NCBI GenBank assembly: GCA_030267965.1
Contig: BRYA01000425.1
Span: forward strand, 8,248-61,991
Direction of reading: 5' to 3'
DNA length: 53,744 bases
Source: Triparma columacea
Lineage: Eukaryota; Sar; Bolidophyceae; Parmales; Triparmaceae
The translations under genes were made by a program, and so were the position numbers. Below the pieces are notes generated by a model. It was not told the origin of the DNA. It saw only the letters and a program-made list of their open reading frames with translations, and made no database searches. Shown in pieces: positions 31,561 to 42,834 of this stretch (position 1 is the stretch's first letter; every line of letters begins with the position of its first letter).

Positions 31561-33933
31561 ATGATTATGAGAGACGGCAAGCGGTATTCCGCGGAGCCCA
31601 ACGAGCTGGACTTACTCGATTCTCTCGCCGGCGGAGATGGGCAGAACGAGGAGAACCTTCTCACTGATGATCCTCCCAGTACCAACGAACCCTCGACTCC
31701 AAGCAATATAGTAACTTGGCCCCAGAACATCAAGAGGGGGAACGACGGCCAGTTGTCATCAAATAAGAAGAGTTCCCCGGTACATACGAAGAGCCTTTAT
31801 AACGATGCGAAGCGGAGGCAGCAAAGACTTGATGAGAAGAGAATCGAGCAGGCGAGGATGGAGACTGCTGGGATGTTTAAGCCGAACCTTATGACGAGCG
31901 GAAAGAAGAAGGGTAGGGCGGAGATGCTCGAAAGGTCCCTCAACGGCAACAACCCGATGTCCCCTGCCAAGCAGCCAGATACCCCGGAAGCAAAGTCGAC
32001 CATTGGAACAACTGTGCAATCTAAGAACAAGGCTTCGCCGCATCAAAGGATGTTCGATAGGTCACGGCAAATCAACATGAAGAAACAGGAGCGGATCAGG
32101 AAGCAGTACGAGATTGAGGCGGCCATTAACACCTTCAAGCCCACGATTTACACCTCCCCTGGTGCCAACAAGGGAAGGTTGGCCACTGAGACTTCAGGGA
32201 GCGTCTTCGACAGGTTGGACCGCCGTGCTGAGAAGATCAGGAAGAAGAAGGAGGATCTGGCCAGGGAGCTCACAGCGCAGCAGTGCTCCTTCTCTCCTAA
32301 TGTCAACAAGAAGGTTGGGAATCATGGGGTCGGGTCTCGTCGCCTTTCCCTTAAGAATGACAAGGAGCACCACACACCCTCTAAGGTCAACACCAAGGAG
32401 CTCACCTCCCGCCTTTACAACCCCAAGCACCTCGAGGAGACCGCGAAACGAAAGGAACAGCTGAAGATTGAGTACGAGACCAAGGAATGCACCTACCAAC
32501 CCAAGATTATGAAGCCGGGCCATGACGTCACCTACGGTGTAACCACGACAACGCTATCCCTCAGTTCTCCCCCTGCCACTAGGTCCAACGACGAAACGAA
32601 GACGACCCCTACCACCACTGCAGTTGTCTCTCCTGTCAGACAGGAGGAGGCGTGCCTCCGCCTTTACGACAAGGCCAACTCCCAAAACAAGCAATTTGAG
32701 GCCTGGCGAGAAGAAGCGAAGGTCAAGAACCTAACAGAATGCACTTTCGCTCCCAACCTGAGCGATAGTACGAGGAAGGTGCAGGGGAAGTTGGGCTTGA
32801 GGGCAGCAAAGGATGTCTTTGAGAGGCTCACCCAGAAGGAGAAGAAGGTCTTTCTCAGGGCAAAGGATCCCAACCTTACCTTCACGCCCAAGATCAATGA
32901 GAAGAAGCTCATCGATCCTGACTCCGAGCTTGCAGCCCTTACGCAGATGCCCCTGGGCGAACGCTTCGACCGTCTTTACCAGCAGGGCGTTGACAGGATA
33001 GAGAAGAAGAGACTCCTCCCCAAGGACGAATCTAAGGCCATCAAGAAAAAGCTCGAGGATGAGGAGCTCAAGAATTGCACCTTCAAGCCAAAGACCACGT
33101 GGAAGAAAGTCTTCGGGCAAAATATGGGAAGTTACAACGAAATTGAAATGAACGAAGCAGGGAGCTTTGAATTCAGCGATAACGACAATGATATGGAGTT
33201 TCATGTCGGGGAGGAGGACGAGTGGGAGGAGGAAGAGGTCGAGGTGCCGGATGAGAGTGGAGGTGAAGGAGAAGAGGAGGAGGGAGAGGAAGGGGAAGGG
33301 GAAGGAGGGGAGGAGGAGGTCGGCGAGATGACTGCTGGCTTGGTCGACATCCTCGGGGAAATGAGAGACATCGCTGGGAGCGATCTGGATGATGAGGAGG
33401 AGGAGCAGCAGGTGCAGCTTGAAGTCGAGCCTGCATCGGAACTTGCAGCGGAAAATGTTCTGGAAGCTGTACCAGAACCTGCAGCAGAACCCGTGACTGA
33501 GGACTTGCTCGACTTTGGCATCACAGACCAGTCGGCAGAAGAGTGGGTTGAGTCGCAGGACGAGCATGGAAACGTGTACTACACCAACAGCACTACAGGC
33601 GAAACCTCCTGGACGCAGGGCCAGGCCAACAACGACGCTCTCGAGACCCAGGTGTTCGAATACGACACCGAGCTCACGAACGATGAAGGAGGAGCCACGG
33701 ATCTCCTCGGACTTGAAGCCGCGGCTGCTGACCTGCGCCTTTCTGACAACACTAACGAGGGGAAGCTATCACCGGGATCCATCGATATCTTGGGAGGGGG
33801 CCTCAATGACAATGACTTTCATTACGAGGAGGAGGAGGGTGCTGCGGCAGATTTCGAACATGTTGCGGATCATACCAAAAGCCACGACAAGATGGAAAGC
33901 GCCAGTGATGTCTCGGAGAATCCTTTCTTCTAA
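31561..33933 (+). CDS. Repeat protein with FxP motifs and C-terminal WW domain
   Basis: The intronless ORF encodes 790 aa. I do not recognise a named family. At least seven copies of a short motif recur at 40-100 residue spacing, with form C-[TS]-F-x-P-x-[IN]: MFKPNLM, TFKPTIYT, CSFSPNVN, CTYQPKIM, CTFAPNLS, TFTPKINE, CTFKPKTT. Each is preceded by a highly charged helix (ERIRKQYEIE, RAEKIRKKKEDLA). Proteins with this layout occur in stramenopiles and flagellates and are often cytoskeletal or flagellar (general knowledge, not a match). Residues about 540-640 are a Glu/Asp-rich tract. A WW domain lies near 670-700 (WVESQDEHGNVYYTNSTTGE, then SW), although the usual final Pro is absent. The next gene starts only 197 bases downstream on the same strand and also carries WW domains. 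Confidence 0.85.
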   Translation: MIMRDGKRYSAEPNELDLLDSLAGGDGQNEENLLTDDPPSTNEPSTPSNIVTWPQNIKRGNDGQLSSNKKSSPVHTKSLYNDAKRRQQRLDEKRIEQARMETAGMFKPNLMTSGKKKGRAEMLERSLNGNNPMSPAKQPDTPEAKSTIGTTVQSKNKASPHQRMFDRSRQINMKKQERIRKQYEIEAAINTFKPTIYTSPGANKGRLATETSGSVFDRLDRRAEKIRKKKEDLARELTAQQCSFSPNVNKKVGNHGVGSRRLSLKNDKEHHTPSKVNTKELTSRLYNPKHLEETAKRKEQLKIEYETKECTYQPKIMKPGHDVTYGVTTTTLSLSSPPATRSNDETKTTPTTTAVVSPVRQEEACLRLYDKANSQNKQFEAWREEAKVKNLTECTFAPNLSDSTRKVQGKLGLRAAKDVFERLTQKEKKVFLRAKDPNLTFTPKINEKKLIDPDSELAALTQMPLGERFDRLYQQGVDRIEKKRLLPKDESKAIKKKLEDEELKNCTFKPKTTWKKVFGQNMGSYNEIEMNEAGSFEFSDNDNDMEFHVGEEDEWEEEEVEVPDESGGEGEEEEGEEGEGEGGEEEVGEMTAGLVDILGEMRDIAGSDLDDEEEEQQVQLEVEPASELAAENVLEAVPEPAAEPVTEDLLDFGITDQSAEEWVESQDEHGNVYYTNSTTGETSWTQGQANNDALETQVFEYDTELTNDEGGATDLLGLEAAAADLRLSDNTNEGKLSPGSIDILGGGLNDNDFHYEEEEGAAADFEHVADHTKSHDKMESASDVSENPFF

Positions 33934-34130
33934 AACGACCTATGTAAATACAAATACGTTGTAAATACGAACGGCAATGGGTGTTGATAAAACCTCTCTC
34001 TTCCCAAGCATGTATTTCTCTGCTTCTCTGCTTCTCAGCTTATCTGTTATTTCTCCCTCTTACCACCCCCCCCACAACCACACCGTCTCCACCTATCCCT
34101 CCCACCGCCCTCCAACCTTCACTACGAAAG

Positions 34131-37100
34131 ATGGCGTCCCGAAATAGCCCCGCGAATCCCCCCTCAACTCGTGCATCACCAGGAAACCCACTCTCGGAAC
34201 CTTCTTCCTTCAGTGATCTAATTTCGGTGTTTGAGCGAATTCAGATGGGACAAGACACGCAAGACATATCTTCATCACTTGAAAGCCTCAGCATAAAGTA
34301 CAACATTGGAGACACCGGACAAAAGAGGTCAAAAAAGGGACATCAAAACCCCAACAACCCTAACGATGCTTCCAGGAGGAGGCCTAAAACAACCAGCTCA
34401 ATGGCGCGTGCTTCACGCAGAGGTCACCCAGCCCCCTCGAAACGTTCTCAGAACGCCCTGAATTCTCAGTCTGCGAAGCAACTTCCTAGGCTTGATTCAG
34501 CAGCAACTGACTTCAAGCTCTCACCTGGACTATCTGTCTCTGCGCAGTCTCCAATCAATCGACCATCCACGACGGCCTCTGCGTTGCGCAATACCCCATT
34601 TATGTCGCCAGATCCTGACGAGCCACCCGATGCGTTGGATCTCTTTGAGGTTGATGCTCCACCCTCCCCGTCAGCTTCTTCTTCCGTGTCTTCGACTGCA
34701 TCTCCCACTGTCCATTCACCACCAAGCGGGATGCAACCCCCTGACCAAGAGACTCAGTCTCCAATACCGCGACCGTCACGGAGGCGCTCGCAGTCTGACA
34801 TCCCTTCAGGCTCGTCTCCCCTCGGGTCATCTCCCCTCCCTCCAATCTTCCAGGCGTTGAATTCCACCGAGGACGAATTCACGTCTGAATTTTACGGAGA
34901 TGTGCTCAATACTGACATATCATCGTTGTATAAAACCCTAGAAACGCGCGCAAGGACCGTTCATGGGACTCGCAGGGCTTCCACTGGCTTGATTGAGGTG
35001 AGGTGACGGGAGAGACTGAGGAGAGAAGTGCGGCAGTCTCCGACATGGAAATATTCTGAACGGTAAACTTACCCCTCTCCCCCCCCCCTACCCATTCACA
35101 GCCCACCCTCGCTTCGGTTGCTCAAGCGGACTCCTCCAATCGCTTCAACATGTACACTCACACAATAACCGAAGCACGGATGCTCAAGAGTAGCCATGGG
35201 TCGAGGGCGCGCACTGCGGGGCAAAATAAGCGCCGGCTGCCCCACAACGCGGCGGGCGCTGCGACGACGACAGCCCTCGAAAGAACCAAGATTGTTGAAC
35301 AGGCGAAACCAAAGACCGCTGCCACAGCAAAGAGGATAAGGTTCGTTGCACCGTCAGATACCATGTCAAACCCAAACGCCGGAAGTAGGGCCCTCGCAAG
35401 GCCAGCTACTTCGGCTTTCGACCCGACCTCCCTCCTATCGAAGCGGGCGCAGAGCCCTTACCACGAGACGAAAGCCCTTACCTTTGAGACTTTCCAGCTA
35501 GGCAAGCCTGGGAACCGGAGCTCATCGCCCCCTCCCTCAAACCAGGGCGTTCTACCTATCCGCCCAAACACAGTCGCTGCCCTGTCTCGACCGAAGGACA
35601 GCTTGGTTGTCAACGAAACCACCAAGGCCATGAGAGACTCCAAGGTAGCGCTTGTGACTTCGCTGAAAGTTGAAAGATCTGCAGAGCGTTCTCTCTTCTA
35701 CAGCGAAGTCAAGAATGTAGCAGATTACAGGAAGAAGCTCCCCCTCGCTTTTCTCGCTTCAAAGATGCTAAAGAATGGCAGGGCTAAGAAGAAGGACCAG
35801 AAACCGTCTCTTGAGGGCGACGATGCTTCGGTAGGGTCGACTGTGTCCTATGCGTCTTCAACGTCCCTAGCGATCGAGATGGAGTCCGACGACGTCGAGT
35901 TAATGAGGCTTGCTGTCGGAAAGGTTGTTGACGGATTTATGAGGATGATCCTTGAGGTGAGAATGGGCGAGGAAAGAAGATTGTACCCAGAAAGTGCAAA
36001 ACGATAGTATCCTAACCCCAATGCTGTAAACCTCTCTATGCCTTGCTCTCCTCGCCGCAGTATTACTCAGAAGCTTGGAGTGCGTTGTTGCGTACGCGCG
36101 ACCACTCCCGTCAGTTAGAGCGAATTGCCAAGGCTACGCAGATCCAGTGCTGGTTCAGAGGACTCTGGGGCAAACTTGCGGTAAAGAAAAGAAAGGAACA
36201 GATCAGGCTCGAGGAGGAGGAGAAGGCGAGGCTCAGGGAGCTTGAGCGGCTTGATAGAATTGCAAAGGCTACCAAAATCCAGTCCGTGGGTCGACGCTAC
36301 AACACTCGCAAGGAGTACCTCGACCTCCTGAGAACGATCGCGGCAGCGAAAACGATCCAGAGAGCATGGGAGAGAAAGAAGGTGGTGGATAAGGGTATGG
36401 GAGAAGTCACAAAGTACTGGTTCCGGCAAGATAGCGCAATAGTTATTCAGTGTGCGGTGCGAACCCACAAGGCGAGGCTGATCGCGGCTCACCACAGAAG
36501 AAGCAAGAGGCATAAAAAGATGGCCCTCCGCTACGCTACGCCTGGAAGTGTGATCAGGTGAGATGAGAAAGGAGGAGAACTTGCCCCACCTTCATGCACA
36601 ATAATGCTCACCGTCATCTACCATACGCTTCGCTCATCTAACCTCACCGTAGAACGAATTTCGAGATGCAAGGCGCCGCTGCCAAGATCCAACGTTGGTT
36701 CAGGCGGCTTCCCTACAGGCTCAGAATCTTCGTAGGGCGCCTTCGTCTTCGCAAGATTAGAATGATCCAGAGGTGGTGGTGGCATCAAAGATCGAAGAAC
36801 AACATTATTGTCAAGCTCCTAGACTTCAGAGAGGAAATAAAAAGGAGGGAGGCAGCCGGCCTGAAGATAACGCCCATTGTGCGCGGTGGCACGGTCCGGT
36901 TGCGCAACAAGCGAATCAAGCGCGAGGAGGAAGCTGCAAGATTGGCAGAAGTAGAAGCAAAGCGACTGGAGCAAAAGCTTCTTCACGAGGAGGAGCAGTC
37001 CAAGAAGAGGGACCAAGAAGGTCACCGCAAAAAGGGCATCTTTGGCATTTTCCAAAATAAAATAAAGTTGGACACCTTCGAATACAACCCCATGGCGCTG

Positions 37101-40100
37101 CAGAAGCACAGGAATGCCGCCATTGTAATCCAGAAACACGCGAGGCGGATCCTTTCCAAGAGCATCGTTGCAGATTTAAGGAAGAAGAGGATACAACTTT
37201 CCGCTATTCGGCTACAGCGCAAGTTCAAGCACTACACCTTCAAGAAAGCGAGGTGGAGGGCCACGATGGCGCTGCAGTTGATTTGGGGGAAGGTGAAGCG
37301 GAAGAGGGCAAGGAGGCACAAGCTCATTACCAAGGTGCAGGCCGTTTACAGGGGCAAGCTGGCCAGGGACAAGGTAAAAGCTTTCGTCGCCCTGTGGCAC
37401 CCGACTGCAATAGTGTTGCAGCGTTTCGCGAGGGGCTTTATCGCCAGGCTAAGGATCGAGAACTTTGCGCAGGACCTCTACTTCATGGCCGAGTTCAAGA
37501 TGAACGGGAAGCTTATGTACGACATTACACTCCGCGAGGAGATCAGGAGGCAGATTTTTCACCACACCACCCACTTCAGGAACCCAAGTCACGAGGCCGA
37601 GATCCAATTTGTCTTTGCTCACTACTGTAGCTACGGAGATAAGAACAACCACGAGAGGCTTGGAGTGAATATGTTTGTCAAGTTCATTAAGGAGATCAAT
37701 TTGATCACCAAGAAAATGAACCAGACTTCCTTCGAGCTCATGTTCACACATGAGATGGGCCACGACAACCACTTTATCCACTATAAGCAGTTCGTCACTC
37801 TTCTCAAGACCATCGCCGACCAGAAGTACCCCAAGACAAATGTCTTCGGGACAATGGGGAAGTACAAGGGCACCAACGCTAGGCTGATGAAGTTGATCGA
37901 GGAAGATATTTTGAAATGCAAGGCGATCAAGACGTTTCTGAAAACCCTCGGGGCTGAAAGGGCCGAGTTCAGGGCAAAACGGAACATAATTTACTGTTGC
38001 GAAAAGATTCAGCACGCGTGGAGGGATTCTTGCGCGAGGGCAGAGTGGGAGAAAAAGTTCTTAAGCACCGAGAAGGCCATGAGCGGGGCGAGGAGGCTGA
38101 AGGCTCTCATGACCATCCAGACAGCCTGGAGGGCCGCGTTGGGTAGGATATACATGAGAAGCATTGGAATGAAGATGTACCAAAAGATCATCGACGAGCA
38201 CCACGGGGGTCAGGTCTATTACTACAATATAAAGACTGGGAACGCAGTGTGGAAGAAGCCCATCTTTCTGGGAAGATACGACATTGCCAACCCCATCAAG
38301 CTGCCGAGCGACGACAGGCTGTTTAAGAAGAGCTGTGACTACTGCGGGATCACGGCATCTACTTGGTACGACATTACAGGAAACGAAAACTTTTGTGATG
38401 ACTGCAACGAGGTTGTTCACAGCAAGAACAGCAAGAAAGACAATGTCTGCATAAAGATCGACAATTGCATCCAGTGCGAGTTCCAGGTGGCTACCAAGTA
38501 CTGCGTCCTTTGTAAGGACCTTTACTGTGACACCTGCTTCTACGATCAGCACAAGAAGGGCATGCTCCAAAAGCACTACTACGAAGAGGTTCAGAGCCAC
38601 TGTGAAGTTTGTGATAAGTACGTCGCTCTATTGATGGTGAACCCCGGGGAGAAGAAGTACTGCAAGGTTTGCTATAAGAAAGAACATCCCTGGGACGTGA
38701 AATTTGAACAAGACAACGAGGCGAATGGAGGCGTCACGGTCAGCAATTACGAACACCAGCCAAGCGCGGTCTACAAGTACTACGAGAAGTTGGAGGAAGA
38801 AGAGAGGAAGAGGGTCCTCGAGGCCGCTTTCCTGGAGAGGAAAAAGATGATGGACAAGGTTGCGAGGAAGAAGGCGGCGCTTCATATTCAGAGGGTCTTC
38901 CGAGGAATGAAGGGGAGGAGGAGGGGGGCGATCATAATGGCAAGCAGGAGGCAAATGAGGCTGCAAAGAGAGAAGGACGAACTCATCAGGCAGAGAACGA
39001 GCTACCGGATGAACAAGTTCCTAGGTAGAGCAAAGAAGCTGCCCAGCGACACGACAAAGGAGAAGGTGTTGAAGAGGTACCCTATGTGGTGGTACAACTT
39101 GGTGTCGGACGTGGTCCACGGCGATTGGGAGGGGAGCTGGAAGCTCATCGACGAGCACGAGAAGTACATCGCAACCCACATGGAGCGGGTGGGCATGGGG
39201 AAGAAGACGAAGGAGGCCCTCGTGAACGGCAGCTACTGGATGATGATCGCGTGGCACAAGAGGAAGGTGAATAAGCAGCTGAAGCGGAAAGACAGGGCTC
39301 AGCTCAAGTACAGGAGCGCCAGGAGCGCGGTCGGTTTCGACAATAAGAAGAAGGAGGAGCTCAAGATGGACATGAGAAGGACGAAGAACATCTGGAACAA
39401 GGGGAACAAGAAGCTAGGGAAGGTGAGTGGCTGGTGGGCGCGTGGACTGCACCTATCCAAAGTATTCTCACTCATTGCCCTTATTCGCTATGGTAGCTTC
39501 GGGACAAGCTCAAGGAGAGGAGGGAAACGATCGCGGCGAGGAAGGGCCCGAAGGGCTTCGAGAAGAAGATCAAGCAAGTCAGGAGGGAGGGAGTGAAGTT
39601 GCAGTGGAAGAAGAAAGACATAAGGTGGAAGCTAAAGCAGTACAGCGACGTAGTCGTCCCAGAGGACGAGGCAGTGGACGTGTTTAAGAGCAAAATGCTC
39701 CAGCTTGGTAGGAGGGTCAGGTTGGGAGACAAGGAGAAGCATGGGCTGAGGTTTGTTTATTTGAAATCTCACCTTGTCAAGCTCAACTGGTTCCAGAAGA
39801 TAGTCGAGCGCGCGAGCTCCATAATTGATCCTGATGGGCACAAGGAGAGGGTGCAGGCCAGGAAGGACCACCACGTGCAGTGGGACAATAAGCACTTGAA
39901 GGTCAGCAGGCAGTGGATGCACGAGATGGGAGGGGTCAAGGTTGGGGAGAACGACGCTGAAGAAGGAGGTGAGTTTTGGCGGGACATCTGGAGGGATTGG
40001 GCCACGCTCACGGGAAGAGGTGGGGGGAGTAAAGTTTTGTTTGCGGCTCGTGTGACGAGGCTCCCGCCCGCCCCCCTTTCCTCCCCAGCTATTACATTCT

Positions 40101-41574
40101 CACGAATTCATTAACCCCCATCTGATCATCGCAGGCACGGAGACAAGCGAGCTGTTCCTCCACAAGATGCCCCGAGAGCTGTTCCTCGCACGTAAGAAGA
40201 TTGCCATGAAGGAGTTCGCCAGGAACAACATGCTGAGCCAGTTCTTAATCGGCAGAACGTTCAAGTTCCTGGGGAGGATCTGCAATTTCTGTCACGACAT
40301 GTCTACCAAGTTCGACGAGGACAGCTCCACGACGGTCGCCTTCAAGGCCAGGCTGAAGTACTACAGGTCCCTGCAGCAGAGGGTGCTGATGCTCAGCAAC
40401 AAGGTCCTTGTGGAGAGGCAGCAGGGTTCAAGGACCAACAAGTTCAACAAGCTTTACGACGCCGTCGACAGGCTAAAGAGCCAGGTGATCCGCGAGGGTA
40501 AGGCTCTGATGGAAACTGTGTTCAAGAAGAAGAAGGCCAAGGTCATCGACCCCTTTGTGCAGTGGCACGCGAGCGAGGACAAGGCGGAGGTTAGCGTCAA
40601 CTGGATGGAGGACGGCGACGTTACCAAGAACGTCAAGATCGGCTCCATCATGGTTGACGTGGACGCTCCCGGCCACGTCTGTCGGGAGTACTGCAGGAGG
40701 TACCTTCGGGACGAGCTCAACTCCAGGGTCGGGGAGAGGTTCCTGCTGGTGGCCAAGGGGGAGGGGCTACCCATCGTTGAGGAAGCAACGAAGAGGATAG
40801 GGCAGCTGGCACCGCAAAAATTCAACGCGGAGACAAGGGAGATCGAGCACACCTTGACGATTACAGCCAACAAGGACAAGAACCTGGAGCCACTTCAGAT
40901 CCCTGTAATCAAGAGCGAGGAAATGAAGAGGAAGGAGGAGGAAATGGAGAAGAAGAGGCTCTGGAGCTTGGTGATCGAGGAGAAGAAGTACAAGGAGGTC
41001 GAGATGCCCGAGGACAAGAAAGAGTTGCTAATGAAGGAGCTTACGAACGCCGGCGCCAAGCCCAAGAAGGTATCCAAGTGCTTCAACCGGGAGGGCAAGC
41101 TTGTCAGCATCGTCTACAACGACACCACCAGGGGAATGGACGTCAAGGCTAGGAGCGCCATGAAGGCCATAGTTGACGAGTGCCTGGGTATCGACACGCA
41201 GGGGGAACACAACTTCGTTATTGAGGGGCAAGTGAACACGGAGAAGAGGGAGGAGGGGGGGGAGGGGGGGGCGGAGGGGGGGGGCGGAGGAGAGAGCAAA
41301 GAAGGGACGGGGGGGCAGGGGCAGGGGGAGGGAGAGATAAGGGGGGCCGGAGAGGAGGGGGCAGGCGATTCTGCAACCGTTGAAGCATCAGGNNNNNNNN
41401 NNNNNNNNNNNNNNNNAGGAGGGACTCGAGGACTGGGACGAGGAAGTTACTGGACAAACCCAAGGCGGGGGGGGGGGATGGAACGTGTACCAAGACGATG
41501 AGGGGTACGACTACTATTACAATGCAGGCACGGGTGTAAGCCAATATGAGGTACCTGAGGGGTTTGGGAAGTGA
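34131..41574 (+). CDS. Giant IQ-motif / p25-alpha-like / WW / B-box-like zinc protein
   Basis: Six exons (34131-34997, 35102-35956, 36061-36557, 36653-39422, 39497-39968, 40135-41574) encode roughly 2300 aa. Residues 1-570 are Ser/Pro-rich and disordered. From about 595 on, IQ-type calmodulin-binding helices recur (ATQIQCWFRG, AAKIQRWFRR, ITKVQAVYRGK, AIVLQRFARGF, LMTIQTAWRA, ALHIQRVFRG and others). About 1013-1143 resembles a p25-alpha/TPPP tubulin-binding fold (FAHYCSYGDKNN, ELMFTHEMGHDN, IHYKQFVTLLKTIADQKYP). A WW domain follows (QVYYYNIKTGNAVWKKP, about 1256), then three Cys/His clusters typical of B-boxes (CDYCGI, FCDDCNEVVH, CIQC, YCVLCKDLYCDTC, CKVCYKKEH). A second WW-like segment (WNVYQDDEGYDYYYN) ends the protein. 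A microtubule or flagellar role is inference. The frame changes across the N run at 41393-41416, so the last exon is incomplete or split there. Confidence 0.82.
41393..41416. other. Assembly gap (24 N) in the last part of the IQ-protein gene
   Basis: Upstream coding is in one frame and the C-terminal WW-like tail is in another, so either the true gap length is not 24 or a small intron lies inside it. Sequence on the left is G-rich low complexity (41253-41360). Confidence 0.95.
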
Positions 41575-41714
41575 GAGAGGGGAATACAAAAGGAGGGGGA
41601 AGGGGGAACTGTTGTAGTTGGTGATGTTGTTTATGTAAAAAATGAGATTTGAGTAGAAGGGAGGGGGAGGAGGGGGGGGAATGCGAAGAGCAGTAGTTCA
41701 CAGTTTTCGATCAA

Positions 41715-42680
41715 TCATTCAATCATTGCCTTTATCTTCTTCACAATGTCCCCCTTCTTCATGCTCTGCGTGAAGAAGTCCCCGAACTCCCCATCCTTCT
41801 TGACCCCGTATATGACAATGGAGTGGTCCACGAGGTAGTCCCCGTCCTCAGTCTCGTCGGCCTTGGAGATGTACACCCGGTAGAGCTTGGCCATGCGCTT
41901 TATCATCTCGGGAGTGCCAGTGAGGTACGTTATGGAGGGGTGGAAGTCCAGCTTGTATTTGCGCAGGTTGTCCACAGAGTCACGAGCAGGGTCGACGGTC
42001 ACAAAGAGGCCCCGGATATTGGAAATTCCAGAGCTCTTGCACTCCTCCAACACAGAGCTGAGCTTCCGGAGCTCCGAGGGGCAAATGTCTGGGCAGTGGG
42101 CGAAGCCAAAGTACAGCAGGAGGACCTCGCCCTTGTAGTCCTCGTTGGTAACGAACTTGCCGGACTCTGTGTCCACGAGGGTCCAGTCCCCTCCCAGCAG
42201 GGCGGTTCCGACGGTTGTCACCTTGGAGGCGGTCGTGGTGAGCTTGTCTGCGTGGGTTATGTTGTAGTAGGAGACGGAGCCGAAGGCGATAGCGCTTGTA
42301 AGGGCAAGCATTCGCCACGAGACCTGGGGTAGCAGGTGTTGGGGAGTTGGGTGGGAGGGAGGGGTGTATTAGAGGATAAAATACGATAACCATGAAGGTC
42401 TTATTGGCATGATTTGAACACTAAACACGAATCTAATAGTGCCAAACAGCTCAAAAGCCAAACCAACGAGCCTTCGCAAACATCTAAACCGCGAAATCGT
42501 ATTGGTTTCCCACTTCCTTCCCCACTCTTCCAGCCGACAGTGTTGGTTCTCTCCTGATTTAGTTGAATCTCCTCAGTTGTCGACATTATCTGAACTTACA
42601 GGTGCAGAAAATTTACCTCCTCCTTGATTGGAGAAGTGTCTAGTAAATTTAGGAACGATATGTCTAGAAAATCTCAACAT
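41715..42680 (-). CDS. SCO1: SCO1/SCO2 cytochrome c oxidase copper chaperone
   Basis: SCO proteins deliver copper to the CuA site of cytochrome c oxidase in the mitochondrial intermembrane space. Two exons, 42680-42600 and 42323-41715, give 229 aa. Exon 1 (27 codons) is an ideal mitochondrial presequence: MLRFSRHIVPKFTRHF, basic with no acidic residue. It joins at a GTAAGT donor to make APVSWRML, the conserved PVSW motif before the single membrane helix (ALTSAIAFGSVSYYN). The thioredoxin-like domain has the copper-binding FGFAHCPDICPSEL (C104, C108), VTVDPARD and the third ligand in YLVDHSIVIYG (H194). Length is near that of other SCO proteins. The 276-base intron ends CCCCAG. The start is 155 bases from the stop of the upstream membrane-protein gene. 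Confidence 0.94.
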
Positions 42681-42834
42681 TGTGTTTGGACTTTTTTCTG
42701 TCATTTATTTCAGAAGGCAATAGAAGATGTTCGCTTATAAAAAGGTTTTGGATGGGAAAAAACGCACACACGTAGGAGGAGCAAACAAGCCAATTAGATT
42801 CTATTACCCTATCAACCGTTCCATGCGTGCTTCG

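Noticed and set aside
32731..33567. 278-codon minus-strand ORF opposite the FxP-repeat gene
   Set aside because: Leu/Phe-rich translation arises from the antisense of Lys/Glu-rich codons; no independent support.
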